Source: Cryptomeria japonica
Taxonomy: Eukaryota > Streptophyta > Pinopsida > Cupressales > Cupressaceae
Direction: 5' to 3'
NCBI RefSeq assembly: GCF_030272615.1
Contig: NC_081414.1
Coordinates: forward strand, 783,036,119 to 783,100,118
DNA: 64,000 nt
Below are positions 50,201-58,939 of the stretch, piece after piece. A model generated the notes under the pieces. It saw only the letters and a program-made list of their open reading frames with translations, searched no databases and had not been told where the DNA came from. A program made the position numbers and the translations under genes. Position 1 is the first letter of the stretch, and each line of letters starts with the position of its first letter.

Positions 50201-50656
50201 AGGTATGCTAGCAATAGGAGTCATCAAAGGGATAGAATGATTGACTTGAGTAGGAGGTTGTGTATAACCCAAATTTTCAGCACAACTCTTCATAGGCATC
50301 ACATTCGAATCCACGATGTGCGCAATACCATGCAAAATATCAATTCCATTCTTATCACTTTGAAGCATATGTTTTAGACCCTCAATTAAAGGAAGAGCTT
50401 GACTATCAGGGTATTCTTGAGACATCCATTGTCGAAAATCGTCAAATTGGTTATCCAATTTCGAAAGTTGTTCTTCAAAAACCTCATGGAGAGCTTCTTC
50501 ATCATTAGGAGGATTAGAGGAATTACCCATGTCCTCGTTAAAAAGGCTATTCAAATTAGGTTCCATCTCCTCAGTAGTTAAACCTTGGAAAGACTTAATT
50601 CTACGGCTTCGTCTAACGGGAATAGTGTAAGTAGGGCTTATTGTTGTAAAACTCAT
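47213..50656 (-). CDS. Gag-protease polyprotein of a Ty3/Gypsy-type element, intact
   Basis: 1,147 residues with no stop or frameshift. Order: N-terminal region (1-120); Ser/Pro-rich linker (120-250); a short coiled coil (about 265-290); Gag domain (about 310-470, with LRDKALQWYCSLPSYSITSF and FIGRYKHLYAQI); zinc knuckle C579-X2-H582-X4-H587-X4-C592 with His in place of the second Cys; retropepsin-like domain (about 688-815) with VLIDPSCMVNVI at 707-718; then a long Pro-rich tail with a basic cluster near 982-999 that could act in nuclear entry or RNA binding. The usual Asp-Thr/Ser-Gly site here reads Asp-Pro-Ser, so proteolysis is doubtful. Gag should form the particle that packages the element's RNA. 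The first ATG of the frame is used, and a 1.2 kb leader precedes it. Confidence 0.92.
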   Translation of the reverse strand: MSFTTISPTYTIPVRRSRRIKSFQGLTTEEMEPNLNSLFNEDMGNSSNPPNDEEALHEVFEEQLSKLDNQFDDFRQWMSQEYPDSQALPLIEGLKHMLQSDKNGIDILHGIAHIVDSNVMPMKSCAENLGYTQPPTQVNHSIPLMTPIASIPTFTSNIMATSTQDIPPMITSHGGNPSSSINPLPSLNPTPSFIPSMSVPITSPQMNMMQGGNSFNQSIPPCSVPPAQSSPMTNYHRVPPPYSLPSFNNITPPSQSNTSNMNSSTEATINNLTQTVSSLQQQIASMNQSKFSVPTFDVASPLSLDIVRAIPPKHVEIPHLELYNGKGDPLTHVKTFQTICTDFAYDQRLLAKLFTRTLRDKALQWYCSLPSYSITSFEQLANAFIQQFQNNISPKVTLIDLMHCKQGVKEKVTDFIGRYKHLYAQISFPMPDNDIQRIFISNLQKDIRDKLLFSEFTSFQQLCATLHNYQLIVSQMEQSHPMAPSDKGDSSQQPFGKFKPNRDSIKFNENIINNNVNAASGVPPISKFFKKERKYTPLNESLHSIMNKLLEQNVLTLPPTRQIDPAKITSPYFDNKAFCQFHHQPGHDTEKCFSLKGKIQDLIDNNTISVSRVNDKGNTSVAPPNQNLHIFTNPLPSHTSNAIEANDSSLSSDGLVSMTPNVINFVEQQEIPKEPSITFDSNETIRAPDGPLYIVAKVKNTPCRGVLIDPSCMVNVITEEFLFTLQLNQVIYDKTDVVVKLFDAFSSPAIGSITLPIEVHNKSLDVNFAIIPSSEQFRVKLGYPWLSSMKAITSPIHKCLKFPHNGEVVTVNHSLFKPAERTSSVPIDYFWPKKFQSLPPRSDHLFKSYQKWKTDMILSLSEPRTPKLDIPIILEKEVLPLKDKTNVFPQEDSQPIPMDVTMSMPNKLPKSRPIPPRHDGLGLLPKPNILPLYGAVPPPSFYREKRPSPSPIIQPKRPQPKHPSAKDENIPPPQSSPLPTKTRRNRSACEYRRKRRLRAQAAASQTLQSPKTPSTTIIPFSPQPDIEPKSPKHKMHDGFDPMRVKDPIFINLDDAIDENVMHDENVTPLASDSEYELVDIDNHLSNEFSKALILAPRQEQCGLEHEHSPCLDLVIAPSAVLDVPPLACSLPSRNIDQQDRGVDDVLD

Positions 50657-51826
50657 GCACTAGAAAGAGAGAGAAGATTTTGAATTTAGAGGTAGCAATT
50701 TTCAGTAAAATCAGCCAATCTTCTGGATTTAAGCTGTTAAATGCAATCACAACAATCTCCTGAAATTTTGGAAAAAATGTCCGGGACCGTGGCGCTCGGA
50801 GTGCAACACGGTCCTTGCAACTTTTTTTGAAATTTGCAGGGATGAAAGTTATGATGATTTTAGAGCTAATCTGAAAAAATTGAGTGATTTTACGATCTGT
50901 AGATAGGCCAAATTAAAGTTGCAATCTCGAAATTGAACCCTACCAAGTTTGTCGAAAAATGCAAAATTTGAATTTTGAAAAAGAGAGGGAAACTGAAATT
51001 TTGAATTTTATGATTTTAGAGGGAATGTCAAGAGCAATGCAAATTTTGAAATTTGAAAATTGACTCAATTTCACGCAAAATTCAATTTTGAAAGCGGAAA
51101 TCAAAGTTGTTGTAATTAAGCACTTAATTTCAAAAGTCACAAAATGCAAGAATTTGAATAAAGCGCTGAAATTTTGAATGAATGATAACACACTTTTCAG
51201 ATTTAGGACAGTAAGAACACAATTTTGACACAAAATTTCAATTTCAATGATTTTTAAATGTTTAGAAGCCTTAATCCAAGCAATCACAAGACCAACTTTG
51301 ACTGTAATTTTGAAGGTGTTATAATTGATAAAATCAGCCAAAATTCTGGATTTTAGCAGGAAAATACAGTAAGATCTTGCTCCCAAAATTTCGGAAAAAA
51401 TGTCGGGGACGATGGCGCTCGGCGCCACGGTCCTCGCAAATTTTTTCCAAATTTTCAGGGATGAAAGATGTTGTGATTTTATTGCGGAATCCAAAGTTAT
51501 AGCTGATTTGGAGATGTTTTGATCAGTGAAATTGTCGGACAAAGGTTGAATCAAGAGGGTTTCAAAAATTAGGGTTTTGACACTTAACCACTTAATTTTC
51601 AGAATTAAATCACAAATATGAATTGATAATTTGTAATAGAAGGGCAGATCTGAAACAAGCATTAACATTTAGACATTTCGCAAGTTCAATTACTAAAAAG
51701 AAATTTTAGGGTTTTAATGCAATCACCTCTAAAATTTTGCAAAAGATCAAACATGGAAATGTAATCAATTTTTTCAGATCTAAGCATGAAAAATCAGAAA
51801 GGATGTTCACGTCAGGTTCACCAAAA
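50657..51826 (-). other. 5' leader of the Gag-only element
   Basis: Non-coding on the element's sense strand; a 242-codon minus frame (50940-51668) is low-complexity Phe/Leu/Ile/Lys and has no homology I can name. Two GC-rich hairpin motifs lie here (50784-50814 and 51407-51433). The leader ends at the primer-like site beside the LTR. Confidence 0.6.
51806..51826 (-). other. Primer-binding site of the Gag-only element
   Basis: The minus strand reads TTGGTGAACCTGACGTGAAC next to the LTR. It matches 16 of 20 positions of the site of the large element (minus TTGGTGAAACCGACATGAGC). I cannot assign the tRNA by eye. Confidence 0.55.
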
Positions 51827-53055
51827 TGTAAAGCGGAAAATCGCGATCGAACCCTAGTCGTTCTCCCCTCTTCCAACTCCGAGGAGAGAGAAGGGAGGTT
51901 CGCTAGGATTCGATGGTTTTCACTTAGGGGAGAGACTTTACATTCAAAAGAGGGGTTGAAACCCACTAGATCCAATCCCATGCAATGCAAGATTGGATGC
52001 TAAATGTGTTTCAAGGGTTAAGACAGCAAGGCTACCCTCTTTTGTAAAGAATGTTGATAGAAGAATTAAACTAAGCATGCATAGAAAGTGACAAAGATTT
52101 GCTTATAAACTGAGTTTGGATTATAGGATGAAGCTGCGGACCTGGAATTAGCAGTAAAATGTCGATACGGCACTGTCCTGCAAATTTGAGCAAAAGTTGT
52201 CGGGACGATGGCGCCCGGCGCCATGGTCCTCCGAAAAATCCGCGAAACGAAGGGGGATCTTTTGTCTCTGCACAAGGATTCCAGATCTTCAATTTCAGCC
52301 GCGTACCTGCAACCTACACACAGAAAAGCGAAGACGATTGGGGGGTTAGGGATTAGGGGTTTGCCTTTAGGTCAAACCCCGGTTTTGGAATTAACCAAGA
52401 AATGAGCAAGAGCTGTAAATGTAAATGACTGTAAAACAAGTACTAATACCTTGTTCTAAGGATGTTTGTATCCTTATGTGCGAAGGTTTAGATGTTGTAT
52501 GTTGTATGTTGTATGTAATATGTGATCTCCTCTTCAATGGTTGAATCCTTGACTTGAATGCAACACTTAGCCTTGAATGGAGACTTGAAATGATCAATTG
52601 CTTGAAGGAATGCTTGAATGCTTGAATGCTTGAGTATAGTTTCCACACCTTTTTCCACATATCCTCCTCATATCAAATGAGAGAGAAAAATGTAGTTTAT
52701 ATACTTGTCATTTAGGGCTGATAGACTGATTTTCCCGACCTTAGGCCGATTAGGAAAGTTAATTTCCAAATTGCAAACAAAAAGACCCGAGCCCCTTAGG
52801 AGACCGGGCCCAAAATAAGACCCAGGGACCAGGGCGCTGGGCGCCCTGGTCCTGAGGGACTAGGGTGCTGGGCGCTCTGGTCCCACCTCCCGGGACAGTA
52901 GGGTGCAAGGAGGTTCAGGCCAGGGTGCTTGAAAAATGCAGTTTTCAGTGTCGTGAGCAAGTTTCAGGGTCTCCATTCAGGTTGCGTGTTGCATCGCCAT
53001 CGTGAAGACCGAAATGCAGTCGAAATTGCAAGTGTCACAATTTTAGGACGCTACA
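51827..53055 (-). mobile_element. 5' LTR of the Gag-only element
   Basis: 1,229 bases. It is longer than its partner because the GC-rich hairpin near its right end is present twice in tandem (52826-52852 and 52857-52883). Confidence 0.93.
52826..52883. repeat. Tandem GC-rich hairpins
   Basis: 52826-52852 is a perfect 12-base-pair inverted repeat: GGACCAGGGCGC, loop TGG, GCGCCCTGGTCC. A second, imperfect copy follows at 52857-52883. Related motifs are at 45651-45677, 46275-46301, 50784-50814, 51407-51433 and 52203-52229. Confidence 0.9.
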
Positions 53056-53060
53056 CGATT

Positions 53061-55352
53061 ATATTGGACATGTTGATCCTTGAATACATGTGGATTGCTA
53101 AACTTATGACGTTTATACTTGGCATCCAAATTTCTTGGAGGGGGAAAGGAATGCATGGATGGATATGAATGAAATGGACTTCTTTTGGATTGATGAAATT
53201 TACTCAAGGATGTGTGCCTTTGTTGACCTTGCATAAAGGAGGAAGGGATATAAGGACCTAAGATGGATGGAAAGTATGATGGGGAAGGTGTATGTTTTGA
53301 TTTTGATGGAGGGATACAAATGTCTTGAGAGTGAGTTGTGTAGACATAACCCTTAAGATCTTCTTTAACATGAAGGGATTCTTGCTTATGGAGATCTACT
53401 CCTTTGCCTTTATGAATATCTTGACTTGTAGGATACTCTTTTCTTTGGGAAGAAGACACGAGTCCATTATGAGGTGGATATGATATGAGAGAAATAATGA
53501 GATCTTAGAGTGGATCAGATTGCACCAAAGTGGAAGAACCCATTATGCATGTCAAGGGTTCATGAACATCTTGCACTGACACGTTAGAATCATGAAGGGG
53601 ATTAGGATCATGAGGGGGACTAGGATTGTGTAGTGGATATGGTTCAATGATAGGCTCTTCAAGAGATGGAATGGGAGAAATAATGGGATCATCAAAAGAA
53701 ATGCAATCTTGGAGTGTATATGGAGCATTAAGACAAGGAGATGGAGGAACAAAAGGATCTTGTGGAGGATTTAAAGGAATAATTTGATCTTGACAAGGAG
53801 GAAGATCATTGGAATCCTCTTTAAAGTTTCTTTGCTCTGGACTTTTAATGGGATCATCAGAAAGGATGGAAGGGATATCTTGATCTTTCTCAGGAAGTGG
53901 AATGTCAATGGGATTTGAGAGGACATTATGTTCTTGGATAGAATGGATAGGAATAAGTGAATCATTGTGAGTGTCTGGGAACATGGGGTCTTGGTCAACA
54001 ATTGGATGGGATGATAAGGTTTCAGGATCTTGATCTTGATTTTTTTTAAGACACATTTCTTCATGCTCTAAATTATCCTCTTGACATGAGGTTGGACTTT
54101 GGATATGCATGGGGGATTTCGACAAGGAATGAATGTTTTGGCATGAAGGAAATGCACTTTGAAAATTTGTGATGGATTATGGCAAGGAATCAATGCTTGA
54201 ACATGAGGAAGAGGGACTTCGAATGGGGTCTTCTAAAATAGGTAATGGCAATAAAGTGCATGGTGGCATTGGGTCTAGTATTTCTAAAACATGACAAGGA
54301 TGTGCATCATGAATTGGATTATCATGGGAATCAATTATGGATAGCTCTTGGATAATTGCATCCTTGGGTGTATTGTTTGATGAGGACAATATGGAAGGTT
54401 CTTGTCAAACTTCTAAAGGTGTAGGGATAGATGCCACTATAGAGTCAATTTGTTTGTGGGGGGATGAGGCATTGCTAGACATAATTATATTATCTTGATC
54501 TTCCTCAAAGAATTCACTTGGTAGTTTCCTTAAGATCATTGCAATAAAGCCACCTTTCTTTCGAGGTTTTGACATAGTTGTATCTGGAATTTGAACTTGT
54601 TTGGCAAGGAGTTGGTTCTGATCTAATGTCATGTTTTGATATTGGACTTGGTTCAATTGTTCTGACATGTTTGAAACTTAGGTTGGTGTGTGCTGCAACC
54701 TTTATTTTTGAATGTTTGGTTGTGGTTGTTGACATTGATATTCCACCATTGGTTGAACCATTTGTGGACATTGTATAGTTGGTTGGACATATTGTTGAAA
54801 TTGGACCATTGGTTGTATTGGTTGGACCATTGGTTGTGTCTATTGGAAATGTTGGAACTGTTGAACCATTGGTTGTGATGGTTGAAAATCTGATTGATAG
54901 TAAACACCTTCTTGTTCTTGTTGTGAAGGCACATAATGTTGTTGTCTCTTTTCTTGAAATTGTTTCACCATCTCTATTTGTGAGAGGAGAGCTGGTATGT
55001 CTGATCGTTCAATAAGAGATCTTAAATCAATTGGCTCAATCTTTGGATTTTGACCTAGAAATTTTTGAAAATTTTTGGACATTTGTGATATATTCTTCTC
55101 AATGTTTTTCACTCTTTGTTCCAAAATCTCATTTTCTTGAGCTAGTTTCTCCTCTAGTTTTTGTATTTGGAGACTTGTTTCATCATAAAAAGTTTTATCC
55201 AAGTTCTGAGACATGTAGAGATTGGATTGACATGATTGATTTCTCAATTGTGATGACATGGCTTCATAAGAAGGTTGAGACCTCATTTCAACAAACATGT
55301 CACTATGCAATGCAACTAATGGGATTGACAAATGCAACCTAAAGGATGACAA
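53061..55352 (-). pseudogene. 5' part of the large element's sense ORF, Gag-like position
   Basis: A single minus-strand frame of 764 codons with several stops (TAA, TAG and TGA) and no frameshift. It continues in frame at 45274-44699, giving 956 codons in all. A coiled-coil segment (LQIQKLEEKLAQENEILEQR) near the start is followed by a Gln/Pro-rich stretch, then a long Asp/Pro/Ser-rich disordered region of DPI(I/L)SP-type repeats. No zinc knuckle, protease or polymerase motif is present. Its place just after the leader of an LTR element suggests a Gag analogue, but the sequence does not prove it. The first in-frame ATG is inside the open stretch and the true start is unclear. Confidence 0.55.
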
Positions 55353-56189
55353 TGCAACTTAATGTTTTTGTTGTTTTTTCAAGATTTTGACAAACTCATG
55401 AATGCAATTCTAGAAATGAGACCCTTAAGAAATTGAAATGATGTCTAGACCTCAAAGGACAAATTGACAATGTCTCCCCTATATGCTTGGATACTAAGCT
55501 AGGTTTGGCCAAATGACAATGATGACTAAAAGAGAAAAGGTTTGATAAGGTCTAGACTTCCTAACAATGACTTAGGGTAACTTATCAAAGGTTTGGATTA
55601 CTCAAGTATAACAAAACCTAGTTTTGACACTATATACAAAGGGACAATTACTATGCAAATGACCTTAATATGATATGATAATGACCTAAACTTAATGAAG
55701 AGACCTAGGGTATGCAAATGCAAATGTATGGCAATGTCAACCTAAGTTTGAATTATGAAATGGTATTACTCTAATGCATGAGGACACATGCAAATGGATG
55801 ACCCTTATTGATATGCAAAGGAGTGTGACCTAGGTGAAACCTAACCTTGGTTGTTGACAATGAATTTGCAAAATGCAAACCTAAGATGAACCTAAATGTA
55901 AGTGACATGAATGTTGAGACATGATTTTGAAAAATGTTTGACAACCATGTTTGAAGATGTTTTGAACTTTGTTGGATGAAATACTCTTGTGTTTAACCTT
56001 GTTTTGAATCAATTTGTCTTGTTTTTGAAATGAGACACAACTCAACTTTTGACAAGCAAAGAAGACAAGATATTTTAACTTAGACTCAAGACAATCATGC
56101 TCATTCACACATTTCTTATGGTAGGCAAGGACAGTAGGTACTTGAGAGGTAGACTCATTATGAGATTCAAGGAGAATACATAGATGCTT

Positions 56190-56720
56190 GACCCCACGGG
56201 CTCCCCTCCATGGCACTCACTTCTCAGGGCAGCCAAGCATCAGTCCCCATGGAAATCTCCCCATGGTGAACTTAGTATCTCTTCCAAGTATCAAAACTCA
56301 TCCTTCTCAAGAAACTAGAAGGATTTTTGGCCTCTAAATACAAGGTGTTTAGTAAGGATTTCTGTTAAGCGTTACTCCTTAGTGTCATGCAAGCATGATT
56401 GAGACATTAAGCCCACCAAGATACCAAACAAACGTAATCGCGCAAGCATGATTTAGACCTTGAGGCCCTACTTAGATGTTGATATGAGAAAGAGTCCAAG
56501 GGTCATCACTTACCAAGTAACTACAATTCCCACGTAACCCTTCCTTCAAAGCTTTCGCTCATCAGGTATTTATTTATAGTGAGTTAGAATGCCAAGGTAT
56601 TCTAGCTGTACTCACTTTGGGTCTTTCCCTTCTCACGATTGTCACTTGCTTGCAAAAGAAAGCAAATGGTCAGGAAGGCAGGCCCTCTAAAGGTAACAAA
56701 CAATCCGAGCCATGATAATG
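56190..56720 (+). repeat. Dispersed segment also present at 26470-26930
   Basis: Begins near TGGCACTCACTTCTCAGGGC and ends near GCAGGCCCTCTAAAGG. It holds the same ordered blocks as the copy in gene B intron 1. Confidence 0.6.
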
Positions 56721-57079
56721 GTATCGAAGATCTGGATTTCTGATCACCCTAAGAAGGATGAGAGCATACTCTCCTACTCCAATGTCAAACTCAACAATCA
56801 AAGCAAACACATGTTCATTCCATCCTACTTAGCAATCATACTAGGTGCCTAATTATGAATTACAAACACAAAGTTTAGTTGGAGTATAATTTGTTTAGTC
56901 TTTGACTAGCGAACCTGCATAAAATGTGTTAGTAGTTTCATTTTCTTGTCTTTGTCATGCGTAATGCCAAGGTGCTGCACAGAGAATCAGTACCAAAGAA
57001 AAACCAAAAACCAAAAACAGAATGCAAAACAAAGCAATTTGCAAGTAAAAACACTTCTTTTTACCTATGTTTCTGGCCT

Positions 57080-57200
57080 TACACAGGTGTAGAATGCAGT
57101 AACACAGGCGCAGATCCCTTTGACACAGGTGCAGAAGTCCTTGACATAGGTGTAGATTGCTTGACACAGGCGCAGATTGCTCCTACACAGGCGCAAAAGT
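57080..57200. repeat. ACACAGGYGCAGA short repeats
   Basis: Six irregularly spaced copies of (A/G)ACA(C/T)AGG(C/T)G(C/T)AGA at roughly 15-25-base spacing. Similar ACACAGGCGCAG and TGTGCCTGTGTG words lie near the other end of the internal region, at 40275-40350. Confidence 0.75.
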
Positions 57201-57289
57201 TCTCAGAAAGCCCTGAATTACCCTATTTCTTGGGTTTTTCACCTGCAAATCATCTCAAAAGCACTCAAAAGCATGGTTAGGGGGTTAGC

Positions 57290-57311
57290 TCATGTCGGTT
57301 TCACCAATTAA
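57290..57311 (-). other. Primer-binding site of the large element
   Basis: The minus strand reads TTGGTGAAACCGACATGAGC, three bases from the LTR edge. It resembles the site of the nested element, suggesting the same primer tRNA, which is not identified here. Confidence 0.5.
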
Positions 57312-58939
57312 TGTAGATAGGAAATGTGGAAATCATCAAAGCAATATTAACATTAGCCTAGTTCAATCACGAAAACTCAATTGTAATGACCAATCCTAAT
57401 TACATTCAATGAAAACATGAAAACAAGACATTCAAAATGAAAACTAAGAAAACCAAATGTAGATGTCTCCTTCATGTGGCTTCATTGTCCTTCTTTCTCC
57501 TTCAAATAGCTTTTGTTTTGTGGATCTCACCTTCAAGTGCATAAGCATGATGTGAAAGCAAGTAGACAAGACGAGACGACAACATAAGGGTACTAGAAGC
57601 ATGATTGATTTAACAAGGGACCTTGATTGAAGAAATTCATCCAATTTATAGACAAATTGGAGAAAACACAAGATTAGCATGAATTTGATTCGAATGGAAA
57701 TTTCAAATCACGAATGACAAATATGACAAATTATGACAAATTGACACTTTCTATGCAAAATTGATTGATTGATAATTTTGACAAATTGCTATGTCAAAAT
57801 TGATTGATTGACAATTATGACAATTTATAACAAATTTGCTATGTCATTCCCATGAAATTAGGAGAAATAGGAGAAATTAGAAAATTAGATGAATTAGAAA
57901 TTAGGAAATTAGAAAATTAGGAAATTAGGAATTAGGAGAAATTAGTAAATTGGAAAATTAAGAAAAAGATGAAATAGGAATTAGGTGAATTGATTAATAG
58001 GTTTGCATCCATTAATTAATTCATGAAAGAGACCTAGGACTAAATAAATGAATTTATTTAACCCACCAAGAAGAAGAAAAGGATTAAATGAACGAATCAT
58101 AAAACCCTACAAATAAGAGGACAAGTAATTAGGTCAAGACAACAAGAAATTAATTTCTATTCGATTACGATTTTGACTTGATAAAAGACCAATGCTAATA
58201 AGTGATTTGATTGATAAATGCACCAATTGATGAGGAGCAATGACTAATTGATCCAAATTGACATGATTGAGAAAGATGACGATCAATCGCAAAATTGACG
58301 AGATTGACAATGACAACGATCGATGACAAATCGATCACAAAATGACAAGATTGAACATGACAACAATAGATGACAAATCGATCGCAAAATGACAAGATTG
58401 AAAATGACCACGATCGATGACAAAATAGATTGCAAAATGACAAAATTGAAAATGACCACGATCGATGACAAATCGATCACAAGATGACAAGATTGAAAAT
58501 AACAACAATCAATGACAAATCGATCACAAGTCGAGAAGATTGAAAATGACAACGATCGATGACAAATCAATCGCAAAACAACAAGATTGATAAGAGGACA
58601 ACGATCGATGACAAATTGATCACAAGTCGACAAGATTGATAAGAGGACAAAACCCTAATTAGGATTGATGATGTCCAAAATGATGACAAATGAGGACGCA
58701 CCATGATGCAACAAGATAAGATCGACCAAAACCATGACTGAAGATTTGTTATCGACAAGACCATATTCAAAAGCGAGACAAATGAGGAATATAGAAGAAG
58801 GACTCGATGGTCGCAAACAATAAAGACCAAGTGCGCAACATGGAGGAAATGTTAATGCGACGCAAAAACCCTAAAATAAGGCAATGTGCAAATATTAAAG
58901 TACGACTCCGCAAACATTGACCATTTTTAGACGTCTACA
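57312..58939 (-). mobile_element. 5' LTR of the large element
   Basis: 1,628 bases, TGTAGATAGGAAATGTGG to ATTTTTAGACGTCTACA. It pairs with 38015-39749. Confidence 0.9.
58270..58640. repeat. LTR minisatellite, middle-length version
   Basis: About seven to eight units of the GATCGATGACAAATCGATC array, fewer than in the partner LTR. Confidence 0.8.

Larger units (their letters stand above)
45275..53055 (-). mobile_element. Young Gag-only LTR element (TR-GAG type)
   Basis: LTRs at 45275-46473 and 51827-53055 begin TGTAAAGCGG and end CTACA, and the whole is flanked by the perfect duplication CGATT (45270-45274, 53056-53060). By eye the LTRs differ by roughly 17 substitutions plus one ~30-base duplication, so about 1.4%, which means a recent insertion. 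The purine tract is at 46474-46488 (minus AAAGTGGGGGCTAAA). The primer-like site is left of 51827 (minus TTGGTGAACCTGACGTGAAC). The only gene is the 1,147-codon Gag-protease ORF. With no reverse transcriptase, RNase H or integrase, mobilisation must come in trans, as for described terminal-repeat Gag elements. Confidence 0.93.
55353..57289 (-). other. 5' leader of the large element
   Basis: Non-coding. It contains the dispersed segment 56190-56720 and the short repeats at 57080-57200. Confidence 0.55.
38015..58939 (-). mobile_element. Very large LTR retroelement containing a nested element
   Basis: LTRs at 38015-39749 and 57312-58939 lie in the same orientation. Their shared edges are (T/C)GTAGATAGGAAATGTGG and TTTTTAGACGTCTACA. 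A purine tract at 39750-39766 (minus CTCAAAGAGGGGCAAAA) and a primer-like site just left of 57312 fix the minus orientation. Flanks ATTTT and ATTTC form an imperfect 5-base duplication. It is 20.9 kb as seen and about 13.1 kb without the nested 45275-53060 block. It contains a decayed sense ORF, an antisense plant-mobile-domain ORF and several arrays, but no recognisable reverse transcriptase or integrase. It is therefore non-autonomous. Confidence 0.8.

Noticed and set aside
50940-51668. 242-codon minus-strand frame in the leader of the Gag-only element
   Set aside because: Low-complexity Phe/Ile/Leu/Lys composition typical of AT-rich DNA. I cannot exclude a leader peptide but see no support.
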